This document shows positions 22,521 to 34,105 of a DNA stretch of 64,000 nucleotides, one piece after another (within the stretch, counting starts at the first letter, position 1; each line of letters opens with the position of its first letter). Under the pieces are notes generated by a model that was not told the origin of the DNA, searched no databases, and saw only the letters and a list, made by a program, of their open reading frames with translations. The translations under genes and the position numbers were made by a program. Origin of the DNA: Notolepis coatsorum (lineage: Eukaryota; Chordata; Actinopteri; Aulopiformes; Paralepididae); NCBI GenBank assembly GCA_963971535.1, contig OZ020589.1, forward strand, positions 87,371,796 to 87,435,795. The letters are read 5' to 3'.

Positions 22521-23611
22521 ATCCATACTTCAAGTTTTTGTACCTCATTGCCTGCATTTTAGTTCATTGCACCGGTACTTAGGTTGTACTTTAGTTTGTA
22601 TAGTGTATAGTGTAGGGACTTATTATTCCTTTTACTTACTTTTTTTTTTTACTGTATGAAGCACATTCTCAGGGGCTCATACAGAACCAAGCCTTTCACT
22701 GTAATGTACATGTACTTTATACGTGACGAATAAAAGCAAACTTGAAACGTGAGTGCACATTGCAGCCACAGTGCCCTCTCTCAACACCTGTTTGTCCCAA
22801 GCTGCTCCCAGATCAGGCCACCAGTGTCCTCATTTCACTTGTTTTAAAAAGACAACTTGTGTCTCTTCAAGACTCCACACAGCATTAAAAGGCGTGTTAA
22901 AGTGTGTTTTCTGCAGTTAGTGGAAGAGAAGTCCAACTCACAATTGATCTCGGAGAGCGTCTTTCCCTCCCTGCTGTTTCCAGATGGGATGCGGTGCGGC
23001 ACGGACACAGGAGTCTACACACGCACACACGCACACACACACAGGCACACACACACACACACACACAAAGCAGAAAAAGCACAAGTGAAAAAAACAGCTC
23101 AATGTTCAAATGCTGCCAAGAAAACGAATCTCTGGAGTCTCTGTCCATCTGTCCTTAGATTTTCTCTAGAAGCGCTACAGTAGCTAGCTAACATTAGCCT
23201 ACTGGACGTAAATTGTCTACTGGATTCATGCACAGCACCACACACAAAAGTACTTTATGTCCAAAATGTACAATAATTGTTTAATAACTTGTAACAAGGT
23301 GTTTGCATGCAAGCTATTCCATTTACCATAACCTCTCGTATGCTGCTCTGCTATGGAACAGTAATATAATTTCTTTTTATTAAAAAAGAGAAATACTTGA
23401 AAAATCTTTATCAGACACGACTATATTTTCAAATAGACAGATAACACTTCTGATTTGTGTTGCGCATTCGGTTATAAACACTCTAATACGCTCTCAGTTT
23501 GCCCTCAAATCACACAGGTCATATATTGGATTCTAAACTCCCATTGACTTTGCATTGTGAGAGGGGAGGCGGAGCCAAAGTAGCAGGTCATGTCACCCAG
23601 CGGGCCAATGG
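22521..23611. other. Unassigned sequence with a possible LINE tail and a CA microsatellite
   Basis: The stretch 22525-22745 ends in GACGAATAAAAGCAAACTTG and looks like a LINE 3' end. A CA microsatellite lies at about 23015-23069. The remainder, including 23080-23600, is unrecognised. Confidence 0.4.
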
Positions 23612-24171
23612 TGTGAGGTTTTGCCCGCTGCTCACCTACTCTTTTCTTCCTTTTAGCCTACGTTTTAGGAATTCCCTTCTCACTCACTCTCACTAGCCCC
23701 CACCCTCTCGTTCTTTACTCTCGTTTTCTCTTCAAGCAGCCACACCTGGACTACCTGTCATTTATGTGTTTGATTGGTCTGGTGCCGAACTCACACTTTT
23801 AGTTCGATTGTCAATTACCTCTCGCACCTGTGGTGCAGTTTAATTAGTTCCCCTGTGGCCTTTAAATACCTGGCTCTTCCACTCTGTTCCTCGTGGGGTC
23901 GTGTTGTAATATGCCGTAACATTCGGTATCAGATATGCTCTTTCATCAAGACTCCCTCGGGAGGTCCTCTGTTCGGTCTATGCTGTTTTTATCTCCGGCG
24001 TAAGGATGTTGCTCCAGCCCTCGCCTGCTGTCGCCGTTGCCTGAGGGGGAGACTGGTCTGCGCTCCCTAGACTTCCACGGGAGGCATCCCAGTGATCCAC
24101 TTCAGACCCCCGCGCAGCTGTCGTCCTGACGCACATCCAGACCTCCGCGCTGCAGACGCCCAGACATCTTC

Positions 24172-24603
24172 CAGACCTCCGAGCTTGGCACGCTCCTCCG
24201 TACCAGCGCGCACTCCCAGCCTGACGCGCATCTTCCAGACCTCCGAGCTTGGCACGCTCCTCCGTACCAGCGCGCACTCCCAGCCTGACGCGCATCTTCC
24301 AGACCTCCGAGCTTGGCACGCTCCTCCGTACCAGCGCGCACTCCCAGCCTGACGCGCATCTTCCAGACCTCCGAGCTTGGCACGCTCCTCCGTACCAGCG
24401 CGCACTCCCAGCCTGACGCGCATCTTCCAGACCTCCGAGCTTGGCACGCTCCTCCGTACCAGCGCGCACTCCCAGCCTGACGCGCATCTTCCAGACCTCC
24501 GAGCTTGGCACGCTCCTCCGTACCAGCGCGCACTCCCAGCCTGACGCGCATCATCCAGACCTCCAAGCTTGGCACGCTCCTCTGTACCAGCGCGCACTCC
24601 CAG
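24172..24603 (+). repeat. Minisatellite of 64 bp, nearly seven copies
   Basis: The unit starts AGACCTCCGAGCTTGGCACG and ends with TGACGCGCATCTTCC. Copies are almost identical, with two substitutions in the last one. The array continues after the inserted hAT at 26168-26215. Long overlapping reading frames on both strands come from the repeat length not being a multiple of three. Confidence 0.95.
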
Positions 24604-24853
24604 CTAGGGATGGGTATCGTTAGGATTTTATCGATACTACTACTCTTATCGATACTGCTTAACGGTTCGGTACTTTATCGATACTCTTATCGGTTCTTTT
24701 TGATTTAGCAAAAAAATTATTAAGAACAGAATCGACATTGCTTTATTATTCTTTTATATAACTATATTACTGCACATGGCTACTTTTTTTTATCAATTAA
24801 TACAAGCAGTCAGATAAATTAACTATTTTGGGACTTTCTATTTTATTTAGTAG

Positions 24854-25331
24854 TAGTGGTCCTGAGTTAAGCTGGTCCACCCATCCGATGTAAAGGCTAA
24901 CTTTGGCACATCTTTAAGCTCTGTGATAACATTGGCCTTTTCAACATTATACCAGGCAGGAATCAGTGTGTTACTGAGGACATTCCTGCAGGGAGGGGTA
25001 TATTTGCAGTTGAGAGCATTGGTCATCTCCCTACAGTAAAGATTAGAAATGATTGAATTATTGTAAATTTGTGTGGAGTGGTGGGAATAGCTGCTTCAAT
25101 AATAACTTATAACAACAACAACAACAACAACAACAGACAAGTTAGACAACTATGTATACAAAAAAAACGATATACACTGAATGATTAGTTGTTACCTAAA
25201 GCCCTTGGACTCCACTGTAGAGAAGGGGTGCAGGCCTTTGACAACAAACTGGGTCACAGCCCTGTGACACTCCTTCACCCTATCCTCTGTCATCCTTCCT
25301 AGCTGCTAGGGAGAAGGGACTTTGGGTGGTG
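24854..25331 (-). pseudogene. hAT (ZBED-type) transposase fragment with an intron
   Basis: On the minus strand, RMTEDRVKECHRAVTQF and VKGLHPFSTVESKGF run to position 25196. The next coding block starts at 25030 with EMTNALNCKYTPPCRN and continues NTLIPAWYNVEKANV to AFTSDGWTSLTQDHYY and a stop at about 24854. The DGWTS block and the preceding 'LIPAWY..EK' are typical of ZBED/hAT transposases. The gap 25031-25195 begins GT and ends AG on the minus strand and joins AG to GGAG in frame, so it is a 165-bp intron. A frameshift near 25310 breaks the upstream part. The RNase-H-like core after DGWTS is lost. Nothing functional is expected. Confidence 0.75.
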
Positions 25332-25808
25332 GAGGTAGAGGGAGGATGTTTAGTGGCCCTGGGCTCACTGGCCTGGGACACATTGGTGGCTGACGCCTCA
25401 GCTTGACGATCTATAAAAAGTTTTTAGATTGTAGTATTTGTAGCTAAACAATTATTTTGTTTATTAGCCTATTTGTAATAATTCGTTATTAGCCTAGGAA
25501 ACTCCGTATATTGGCTTATCGGCTGCAGTGGACGTGGATGCAGATGGAACAGTGCGCGCAGTCAAATACGGCGCATTTCTGCACACTAATATCTTGTTTT
25601 GCCAACATGTTTTGATAGATTGCTCGTATTGCCACCCTTACTGGCAAATGTTTTGTTGCACTTGTGGCAACGTGCGTTGTATTATATATCCATACTTTAG
25701 AACGCTTCGCAGTTCGCTCTATCCGCCATCACGACTGAGTGCATGCAGAGGCAAAGCTGTCTGTGTGCAGCGCGCTTCAGCACGGGCGTCGGGGACAGCC
25801 AATACTAT

Positions 25809-25895
25809 CCACCTGCAGAACCCCAGATCCCCGCAGGCTGAGGATCCTCAGCCTGCGGATCCTCAGCCTGCGGGGATCTGGGGTTCTGCAGGTGG
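25809..25895. repeat. Perfect 36-bp inverted repeat with 15-bp spacer
   Basis: The arms 25809-25844 and 25860-25895 are exact reverse complements (GC-rich, starting CCACCTGCAGAACC). The spacer TCCTCAGCCTGCGGA repeats the arm motif. A very stable hairpin is expected in single-stranded DNA or RNA. It lies inside the hAT element. Confidence 0.97.
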
Positions 25896-27182
25896 AAGCA
25901 TCTCGGGACAGCACTAAGGAGGAACACTAAGGAGTACCCGTATGTGTAGCGACTCGCGAGGAGTGTGTGTAATAATGATGACTCGCTGCGGCTCGCTTCT
26001 CGTGCAGAGACAGAGAAAGGAGAGATCGTTGGCAACTTTTAAATAATAATAATAATTTCTCTAGAGTATCGATAGCAGTACCGATGACGTCGGAGCTTAT
26101 AAATACTCCGGTATTTTCTAATATAGTACCGGTTCCCGTTTAAAACCGGGGTCCGGGGGTCATCCCTACTCCCAGCCTGACGCGCATCTTCCAGACCTCC
26201 GAGCTTGGCACGCTCCTCCGCGCAGACGCACTCCAGATGCGTTCTCTCGGTTCCGGCGCGCACTCCAAGCAGTGGCGCACCACTCTGACCTCGGCTCGGA
26301 CAGCCGGCTCCCCGGTGGCGACGCTCTCGCCCCGCTGCTGTTCCAGCACCTTTACGCATTACGTCTGGGTGAGTTTTTATTGACTGTCTTGATCATTTCC
26401 GTTTTCGTGTGTTTCTTAACACTGAAGATTACCACCTTTTAATCAGACAGTCACTCACCCAGCGTGTGCCTCTGTTTGTTTTCACTGGGATTTTATTTTT
26501 GGACGTTACATCTCCCACTGTGTGTTTGTTCACACCGAAGATAGTATTCACTTTTGGATTGTTTTTGGAACTTTGCTCTTTGTGTATTTTACACGAAGAT
26601 AGTTTTTCCTTGGATAACTTTTGTATTTGGACTAGTCACCTCTCCTGCACCTGCTCTGTTTTCCCCTTTGTACTTTAACCCTCTCCTCTCTCCCTCTCGG
26701 CCGCCGTTTACCCACCTCGGAGATCTGCCGAGAGAGTTCTGCAGAGCGGCCCTGATGTTCCCACCAGTCCTCCCAGTCCTCCCTGTTCCCCAGCCCGCCT
26801 CCGCGGGCCTCTGTCCCTGTTCTCCCCTTTCTAGTCCTCCTCGTCCCCAGCCCGCCTCCGCGGGCCTCTGTCCCTAGTTCTCCCCTCTCTAGTTCCTCCT
26901 AGTCCTCCCGTCCGGTCCTCCTAGTTCCTCCCTGTTTTTCCAGCCTTCCCTTGCTCCGGCCCTGTTCCCTTAGCCTTCCCTTAGCCTTCCCTTAGCCTTC
27001 CCTTGCCTTCCCCTTAAAGGCACTGTACCTTCCCCTCTTGTTATTTCCAGTATTTTTGTGTTTCTCCCTTAAAAGGGACAGTGCCGGTTTTCCTTTTGTT
27101 CAATAAATGCCCGTTTCTTGGCTTACCCTCATACCTGTCTTGTGTTGTGCGATTGGGGTCGGTTACAAACCATAACAAATGG

Positions 27183-28488
27183 GATCTCACTCCTGGAGCA
27201 GAGTCAAACTTTCTGCTCATCACCATCATCATAGTGCTTCCACAAGGAAAATAAAATACATATTTCAATGTTGAACATGTGCGGCATTCCCCTTTAAGCG
27301 ACAAGGCCACCGCTAAGGACGACACCGCTACGGAACTGAACCGGCGGGGCGATCCACAGAACAGAGAGATGTCTGATGGGTAAAAACAGCAGGTGAAGAC
27401 AGGAGGAGGGGAAACAGTCCAGCCGTCAGGAAGAAGTGGACCTGAGAAGTCTCTCTGCTTTGGCTCTCCTCCAACCTCATCCAACCCCCCCTGATTAAAT
27501 GGAAGCCAATGGATTTTCTCTGGTGTAAAGAGGGTGGGGGTGGGGGGGCTACAGCAGACTGATACTCTTTGATGACACAGAGCGTAATTAGAATGAGCCA
27601 GACGTGTGTTTGTGACCATAGGGGTGTGCACCGTCAGATGAGCCCCCCGCCCACCGCCACCCTCACACCCATCGCGGACTGTCCCTCTTGGCTGGTGTCA
27701 CTTATTCAGCAGGAGTGTCCTCCCCAGCCCCTCTCCGTGCATCAGAGGAACTGGAGGCACTGTATGCATGAAACTGACAGCTCCGGGACACAAAATGGCA
27801 GCTGAAGGACATCTCCCACTAAGGAGCTGTCATCTGCCGAGCTGGAAGGACAAGGACATGTGACTAAAAGCATCAGGAACAAAAAATGTTTTTGTTTTTG
27901 TTTCGATTGGAGGCCAAGGTTAGTTTAAGGTGAGGCCCAGATAGAGAGTATATAGTTATTTTTGTCTAAATGATGAAACTGTCTAGTGTCGGCTTTGGGT
28001 TCTTATACGCCACAGATATTATCAACGCATGTAGATAATTATAAATCTGTGAAGAAAACCATCAATTTGCGAAAGATGTCAGAGTTCAGATTTTAAGTAG
28101 ATTTTCCTGAGGCAAGGAAGGACATGAAATAAAATCACAAAAACAATTTCAGCAGATATACCAGAAATATTACACAAATAAAATATCATCAAAAGAAATT
28201 CTCAGGATATTTGCCGCCTTTATTTCTCACTTTTAATATACTTCCTAATATACTACATTTTGTACCGGCAGGGCGCTGGGGAGCGTTGTGATTCGCCTCT
28301 TTGCCTTTTATTGTATATTTGTTATCTTTATTGCCTGGTATCGCAATTTTCCCCTTTGCTTTTTATTAGCTACGTGCCATTTTACTGTATTGGTGGAGGA
28401 CAGCTCAGAGCGTCTGCAGAAAAAAGGCGGAAAAAAAAGCCTGGTGCAACGCTGTTGCTCCAGGCGACCACAAGCTGCTGCATGAGGT
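27183..28488. other. Unassigned, low-repeat sequence
   Basis: No transposon ends and no recognisable exons were seen. The 27200-27830 part is more GC-balanced than its surroundings and has a 196-codon minus-strand frame at 27631-27041 without known motifs. A G-rich patch lies at 27535-27548. Confidence 0.35.
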
Positions 28489-28768
28489 AAGATAAGATAT
28501 TCCTTTATTGATCCCCTTGGGGAAATTCAAGCATCATAGCAGCATGGGGGAGGGGGGAGGGGAGGTACAGGTACATGGTAATAGTAGAAGACATAATACA
28601 GGTCATAAAATGATAGAACAATAGAAAAATAGGCAGTTTAAACAATATAACAATATAATTAACTGAGTATGCGCATATGAGCAAGTAGGCAGTGTGAATC
28701 AAGGTGCAGATGAGGGTCTGTATGCCAGTTTTATATGCATTACAATAAATATAGTTTTATTGTACTCA
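28489..28768 (-). mobile_element. LINE 3' end (GGATTATCTTATC-tail family), minus strand
   Basis: TAAGATAAGATATTCCTTTA and TTGATCCCCTTGGGG are the reversed tail of the family also seen at 39230-40085, 48430-48729 and 54044-54240. The shared internal motif AGTATGCGCATATGAGCAAG supports it. There is no coding part. Confidence 0.8.
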
Positions 28769-28776
28769 GTGTACTC

Positions 28777-30053
28777 TAAGGCTGTCCCCGAAGCCTGTTT
28801 TTGGGATTCGAACTTCGTCAGGGTTTTTCGAACGGACGTTCGAAATTTCATTTTTAATTAAAAGAAATATATAAAAAAAAAAAAAATTATACATTTTATT
28901 ATTATTTTCTTTATTAGCGATCTGAATTCATATTTCATCAACCGAGTCTACCGTTGGTAAATCAGCCACTCCAGGCGCTCAGATGTGAAAAAAGCGCCCC
29001 CTATCGTCTCCCAGGTGGTAATTCACCCTTTTGGATTGGACTCAATGAAAAGACATGAGAAAAAAAAAACCGGACTCCACATTTTACTTCTCACGCGGAG
29101 TCGATCAGCTTCATTCTGGACCCTCAGAGCAGCGGGGATTATGTGTTGTACAGTATACGCGGTGGATCAATAAAAGGATCGCTTTTTGGAATGGCGATCA
29201 GGAATTGGAATAATCCATTTGGATACCATCTGATCTCAGGTAAGGAATCTATTTGACCAGTATTAGGATAATCAGACCCGTTTTCACGGAGATATAAGCT
29301 TTCCCCCTATATGTGATATGGCTGTTTTGACTGTAAAAGCGATCAGGAACTGAGAGAATCGATTTTCAGCGCGCGGCACCAGCGTGCACACGTACACATA
29401 ATCTAGCGTTTATTTGAAAACGATTCATAAATAGGCAGAAAAAAGACAACGTTCTAGAATATTCCAGTACAGGGCGATTATCATGGAATCTCTTCTTTTT
29501 TCCGTGAAAACGAGGGCTTTTCAAAATGATATAAAACGTAAATGAACCGATAAAAAAACAATCCGCTTCGACAATGTTGACTGGAAATGGGTCATTGATA
29601 ATGCGACGGGCAGATTAGACACATAGCCATAATTTAAAACATAGATTAGGCGATATTAACGTTAACATTGAAGTGGTGCTGGGCATTCAAGCACTAAATG
29701 TGCGCCCCCTGCTGGGCATTCAAAGTGTTAAACTAAATCCTCAATTTGAATAAAGTGATTAATCTCATTAAATTAGTCTCTTTTTTTATTAAATCAACTT
29801 TCCAGACCCAGACCCAGCCCAGGGAGAAGCCCCAGCCCAACTAAATCAACTTTCTTTAATGAATATAACTCAGTTTCTTTTAATACTATAATATTAGTGT
29901 AGCCTAATCTTTATCTGAAGAAAAACCAGAATGGATTATAAAAAAAAATATATATAAAAAAAATATTTATTAAAAATAAAAAATTCTAATGTTGATTTAG
30001 AATTTGAATGCCAACGTAACGAACGAAGGTTCGAACGTTTGGGCTCAGCCCTA
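28777..30053. mobile_element. hAT MITE interrupted by a piggyBac-like copy
   Basis: The 8-bp duplication GTGTACTC lies at 28769-28776 and 30054-30061. Ends TAAGGCTGTCCCCGAA and GGGCTCAGCCCTA are inverted with some divergence. The subterminal regions carry TTCGAA palindromes (GGTTCGAACG at 30028). No transposase was seen. Confidence 0.9.
28905..29731. mobile_element. piggyBac-like MITE (copy G), left end missing
   Basis: The right end reads GGGCATTCAAAGTGTTAA with TTAA at 29728-29731. The body matches copy F (8342-9272) in opposite orientation, for example GGATACCATCTGATCTCAGG. The expected left end is absent: homology starts abruptly near TTAGCGATCTGAATTC. A GCTGGGCATTCAA duplication lies near the right end. 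Confidence 0.7.
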
Positions 30054-30061
30054 GTGTACTC

Positions 30062-30426
30062 ACACACTCACTCCTCATTGGGAACAATAGAAAAACGATT
30101 CTAGTGCCCAGAAGAAAAGGTCTGGAGCTGCTCCGTAGACTTTTACTCCGTAAAAGTATGTTTGAGGTTTGAGTTTTTATAAGCAAATGAGCTTTATGCT
30201 ATGATAGTGTAGGTCTGAATGAGCCCTGTCTGCTCTCATAGTCAACGTTACCATATGTCCCCCAATAAATCTTCTACGCAGCCATTTATATGGAGAATTG
30301 ACATCTCAATGACATCACATGTTTTATACACTTAGTGCTGAGCTCTCTGGTTTGGAAGAGAGTTGTTCATGACCAGAAATATTTTATTTTATACCACTTT
30401 GTTGTTTATTATAATGCAGAATACCC
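30062..30426. other. Unassigned sequence
   Basis: Nothing is recognisable between the hAT element and the next MITE. Confidence 0.3.
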
Positions 30427-31522
30427 CTTTAAAGGGATAGTTTGGATGTTGTCTTACATTAAGTGGTATGAAATACCTGCAAGTAGTGTAATCGATGCAC
30501 AGCCATTAGCTGACCTACAGTCTTGTGGTCAGAGTAGTGGGTTCAACCGGGAAGCTTCAGACGGGCAGCAAACAGGATCTCAAAAGGAAAACGTTTCAAT
30601 CCACAACACGCAGACAAAAGCAACACTTGATTCCTCTATACAAGCCCAAGTGTGACACGGTTACTACACACTGGGGCTTGTTCCAACATCATGTCTGTTG
30701 AAAAAGGACAGCGGTTTTCTGTTGTGGATGGTTAAAACTTTTTAAACGTTAGAACACAGCGTGCCGTGTTTCAACATGAGTAGAGTATGAAAATGCTGGA
30801 GGATGTTTGTTGTTGATGCTGAAGCTTTTGAACGCATGTCATGGTTTGGATTAACACTTGTACGCCTCGATGGTGCTGAGGCACAACTAGGGGGTGGTCC
30901 GGAGGGGGTCTGTGCCCCCCGTGCAGGAGGCAAAATAAATAGCAAAAAAGAAAGCCATTTCCTGTAACTTAAAAACATAATTTAAATAGAAAAGCAAACA
31001 CTAAGTTAAGTACAGTGTATAAGGTTGCACAATAGTTGAACACGAAAACACATGCACAGTGGAACAGAGGACCAAGCAATCATGTATTTTAGACAATGAT
31101 GAGTCTGTTTCTAAGCTGCCCCTAAGCGTTCGCTGCAGAAAACAGACGGTGGCGCTGGCACGGTGTCATAGTGGTGTTGTGCCCCTATACCGTTGTTTAT
31201 GGTAAACTCTGTGTCAGTATTCCCTGAAGTGTGTTCATTTGGTAGAGACATTCTCTTCCTCAAAGGTCATTCAATGTAGATATGTTGGGTTTTAGTGGCG
31301 TCTCTCATAGGCTTCAATATAATTGGCACCAAAGCCTGGCGTCAAGCATTAGAACACTAGTATTATGACATAATGACCCTTCATTTATAGTTCCCTTGGC
31401 TCACTGTGGGCTAGAACTCTGACCACGGGACTCGTGAGTAAGCTAGTGGCACTGCATCAACTACAATACTAGTTAAGTTCCATACAACTTAATGTCCAAA
31501 CATCTGAACTATCCCTTTAAAG
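30427..31522. mobile_element. MITE with CTTTAAAGGGATAGTT ends
   Basis: The left end CTTTAAAGGGATAGTTTGG and the complement of the right end CTTTAAAGGGATAGTTCAG form inverted repeats of about 43 bp with few mismatches. The interior has no transposase. The superfamily is not assigned. Confidence 0.7.
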
Positions 31523-33480
31523 TGAAACATCACTCCACTTCAACACATGCTATCCCACCATAACACACACACACACGGGGGTCTCCTCATGCAGAAAGGT
31601 TACATGCCACACCAATCCTCCTATGGGTCATATATTGATGACACTGCAACAAGCAAGACAACACGTCAACGGCAAAACCCAAGTCCAGGCGCTCTCTTCT
31701 CTCACACAGGAGAGCAGGTATACCTCGCTCTGCATCCACTTGCTAGGAGAGCGGTGAAAATGGACTGACCTCTGTCTGTCCTCATAACTGGGAGGGACGG
31801 AGAGACACCGGAAACCACAATATGTTTATTGTAAATATGTATATTAATGTTATTTTTATTTTCATTTTGAAAATCAAATCTTGTTTTTATAAAGAAAATA
31901 TGTATAGCCTGTCTGGCCAAAATGTAGGCTACCAGTAATACTATCACATTGAATACAAACAAGGTAGGTATATACATCTTTTAAAGCTGCAATAACAATT
32001 TTCTGACCACTAGAGGGCAGTATGTCACCACTATAAATATACACCATTTTCCCTAAAATGAAAACACAAATGCCTTACTGGCACAATCTTGTTGTAATTT
32101 AAAGGTGCTATAGATAACGTTCAGCCACTAGAGCACCATGTATCTAATCAGGTGCATTACATGTGGGGAAATGGGAAGTAGGGAGGGAATACATGCACAA
32201 AATGTAAATAACAACATTAATTTTGGACCAGCCAATTTTTTTTTCAATCGATCACATTTTTGGGGGGGAGAAACCAATTTTATTACACACCTTTCTAAAA
32301 TCTCTGTGGATGTATAAAAAAAATAGATTATTCTAGATAAAATATTATCTATAACACCTATAAAGTTTGAGACCTTCTGATGGCAGGATTGTTTGAGTAC
32401 GAAACCATGACTCAATAGTCGTGTTTAGATTGGCGAGGCAGGCGCAGATCTGCGCAGTTTTTACTACCGCCTTGACAATCGCGTTGCATGACGGTTAAAA
32501 TGTTGTCCGACTTGCTCTGGAAATCTGACTAGGTGAGCTGCGGAAATCTCACGGGAGCGAGCCACGGGCAGTCTTTAGAGCTAGGCGCCACAGTACCTCA
32601 CCAGTGACTGATCGACGCAAATGCATGATGGGAAACGACTTGCTATCGTCTGCGCAAAGCGACCATTGGCTCAGAAAAGTTGTCACCACCCACAACAAGG
32701 AAGTTATGAGACATATATCTTATCCATCATTATTCCAAGATAAACTTCATGAACTGTCCGACAGACACCAAATAATTTTTATCGGAGTACTGACATTCAC
32801 AATTGAACGCTTTACACATTCCTCATAAATGCTGTCTTAATAACCATCTCTGCAATGGAGTTTATATCAAAATAACAATATATCGACCCCCCTGAACAAA
32901 TAGTTGGCGATTGCTTCTTCAAGTCGATTCTACAGACGGACTGTTTCTAACATCGGAATTAAATAATTATAATGATAATAAATACGACAATTACGTTTTG
33001 CATTTATAGTCATGACTCAATGAGCAATCTGAGCATTACCGCTCTATGTACAGTATTTCACTAAGCCGTCTGGCTCACAGTTAACCCAATCGCGATATAG
33101 TGAAATAGACTAGAATAGATTAACGAATTCCATATAAATCTATAGTTCATTAACGATGTAGCAGTTGATACTGTATCCTGCACACACACACACACACACA
33201 TACGCGTTGCGCGCTACAGCGCGAAAGCGATTTTCGACTCCAGATAAAAATAATAATAAATGAAGACTTGATTCACATCAATTTGTGTGAATGAGTGAGT
33301 GTTATAGTATTTCATTTTCTACCTGTTCTCATCATACCCCCCAAATAAAATCCGAAGGATAATTTAGCTGGCCAAACATTATCAGTGCGCTCTCGAAATT
33401 ATAATTAGCCAAAATTATAATATATAGGTTATATATCTCGTTGCACACATCTTACATGATAAAGCGTCTGCTGAATAATT
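31523..33480. other. Mostly unassigned sequence with one small MITE
   Basis: The MITE at 32098-32362 is listed separately. A CA microsatellite lies at 33181-33200. One unit of the 47-bp repeat found at 33988-34105 occurs alone at 32369-32417. The rest is unrecognised. Confidence 0.4.
32098..32362. mobile_element. Small MITE with GGTGCTATAGATAA ends
   Basis: TTTAAAGGTGCTATAGATAA on the left pairs with TTATCTATAACACCTATAAA on the right. It is about 265 bp and noncoding. Confidence 0.55.
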
Positions 33481-33534
33481 ATGTTTTGCCTCAATATATA
33501 CTGTATATATAATTCTGTTTTGCCTCAATATACA

Positions 33535-33609
<75 letters not shown>

Positions 33610-33640
33610 ATGCAAAACAGAATTATTCAGCAGTGTGTGT
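33481..33640. repeat. AT microsatellite with inverted flanks
   Basis: About 70 bases of pure AT (33537-33604). The flanks CTGCTGAATAATT and AATTATTCAGCAG, with TTTTGCCTCAATA and TTGATGCAAAAC, are inverted, so the whole can fold as a long stem. Confidence 0.9.
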
Positions 33641-33987
33641 GTGTTGTGTGTGCATGCGCGCACTCTGCGGTGGGGAGGAGCGTGCAACATGATGGTATAA
33701 ATATGGTATATTAATAGAGTCTATTCCACTATAGGTATATAGTGTGCTGTCTGATGACATTGACAATACATTTGAATCTAATCTAATTTTGCATACGGCC
33801 CTCGCATTATAATGAGCTGGACAGGTGTGTATGTGTGTGTGGGAACGTGAACGCGATATCTGCCATGCGAGACTAGGCGAGCAGGCTGTAGTCAAATCTG
33901 AAGTGTTCGACTTTCTGACTCCTCCCCCAGCTGCAATCGTCTACTCTCTCTTGTTTTCGAGGCGAGCCGAAATTAATCTCAAACACG

Positions 33988-34105
33988 CCTAATGAGACCT
34001 TCTGATAGCAGGGTTGATTGAGTAGGACACCATGACTCAATGAGACATTCTGATAACAGGGTTGATTGAGTAGGACACCATGACTCAATGAGACATTCTG
34101 ATAGC
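33988..34105 (+). repeat. Short tandem repeat of about 47 bp
   Basis: Two and a half units contain TGATAGCAGGGTTGATTGAG followed by TAGGACACCATGACTCAATG. A further diverged unit stands alone at 32369-32417. Confidence 0.9.

Larger units (their letters stand above)
24604..26167. mobile_element. hAT transposon relic with a transposase fragment
   Basis: The 8-bp duplication ACTCCCAG lies at 24596-24603 and 26168-26175. Ends CTAGGGATGGGTATCG and GGGTCATCCCT share AGGGATG inverted. The insertion splits the last minisatellite unit. It contains a minus-strand transposase relic, a CAACAA microsatellite (25110-25135) and a long perfect inverted repeat (25809-25895). Confidence 0.88.
23612..27177 (+). 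mobile_element. Probable solo LTR with a nested hAT element
   Basis: The segment begins TGTGAGGTTTT and ends CCATAACA, that is TG...CA. AATGG is repeated directly outside (23607-23611, 27178-27182), as expected for a 5-bp LTR duplication. A TATA-like TTTAAATA lies at 23861-23868, with AATAAA at 27102-27107 followed by TTGTGTTGTGCGATTGG near the 3' edge. Removing the hAT (24604-26167 plus duplication) leaves an LTR of about 2 kb. It contains the 64-bp minisatellite and short TTAGCCTTCCC repeats (26970-27010). No internal retroviral genes are present. Gypsy or ERV origin is open. Confidence 0.5.

Noticed and set aside
22857-23183. Overlapping frames with Thr-His or Val-Cys repeats
   Set aside because: They are produced by the CA microsatellite; the flanks do not resemble a known protein.
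23978-24597. Three long overlapping minus-strand frames (157-177 codons)
   Set aside because: They are the 64-bp minisatellite read in three frames; repeat length not divisible by three makes the frames share peptides. There is no evidence of a gene.
27041-27631. 196-codon minus-strand frame as a host gene
   Set aside because: It begins within the probable LTR end and has no recognised motif or clear splice sites. It is listed as unassigned instead.
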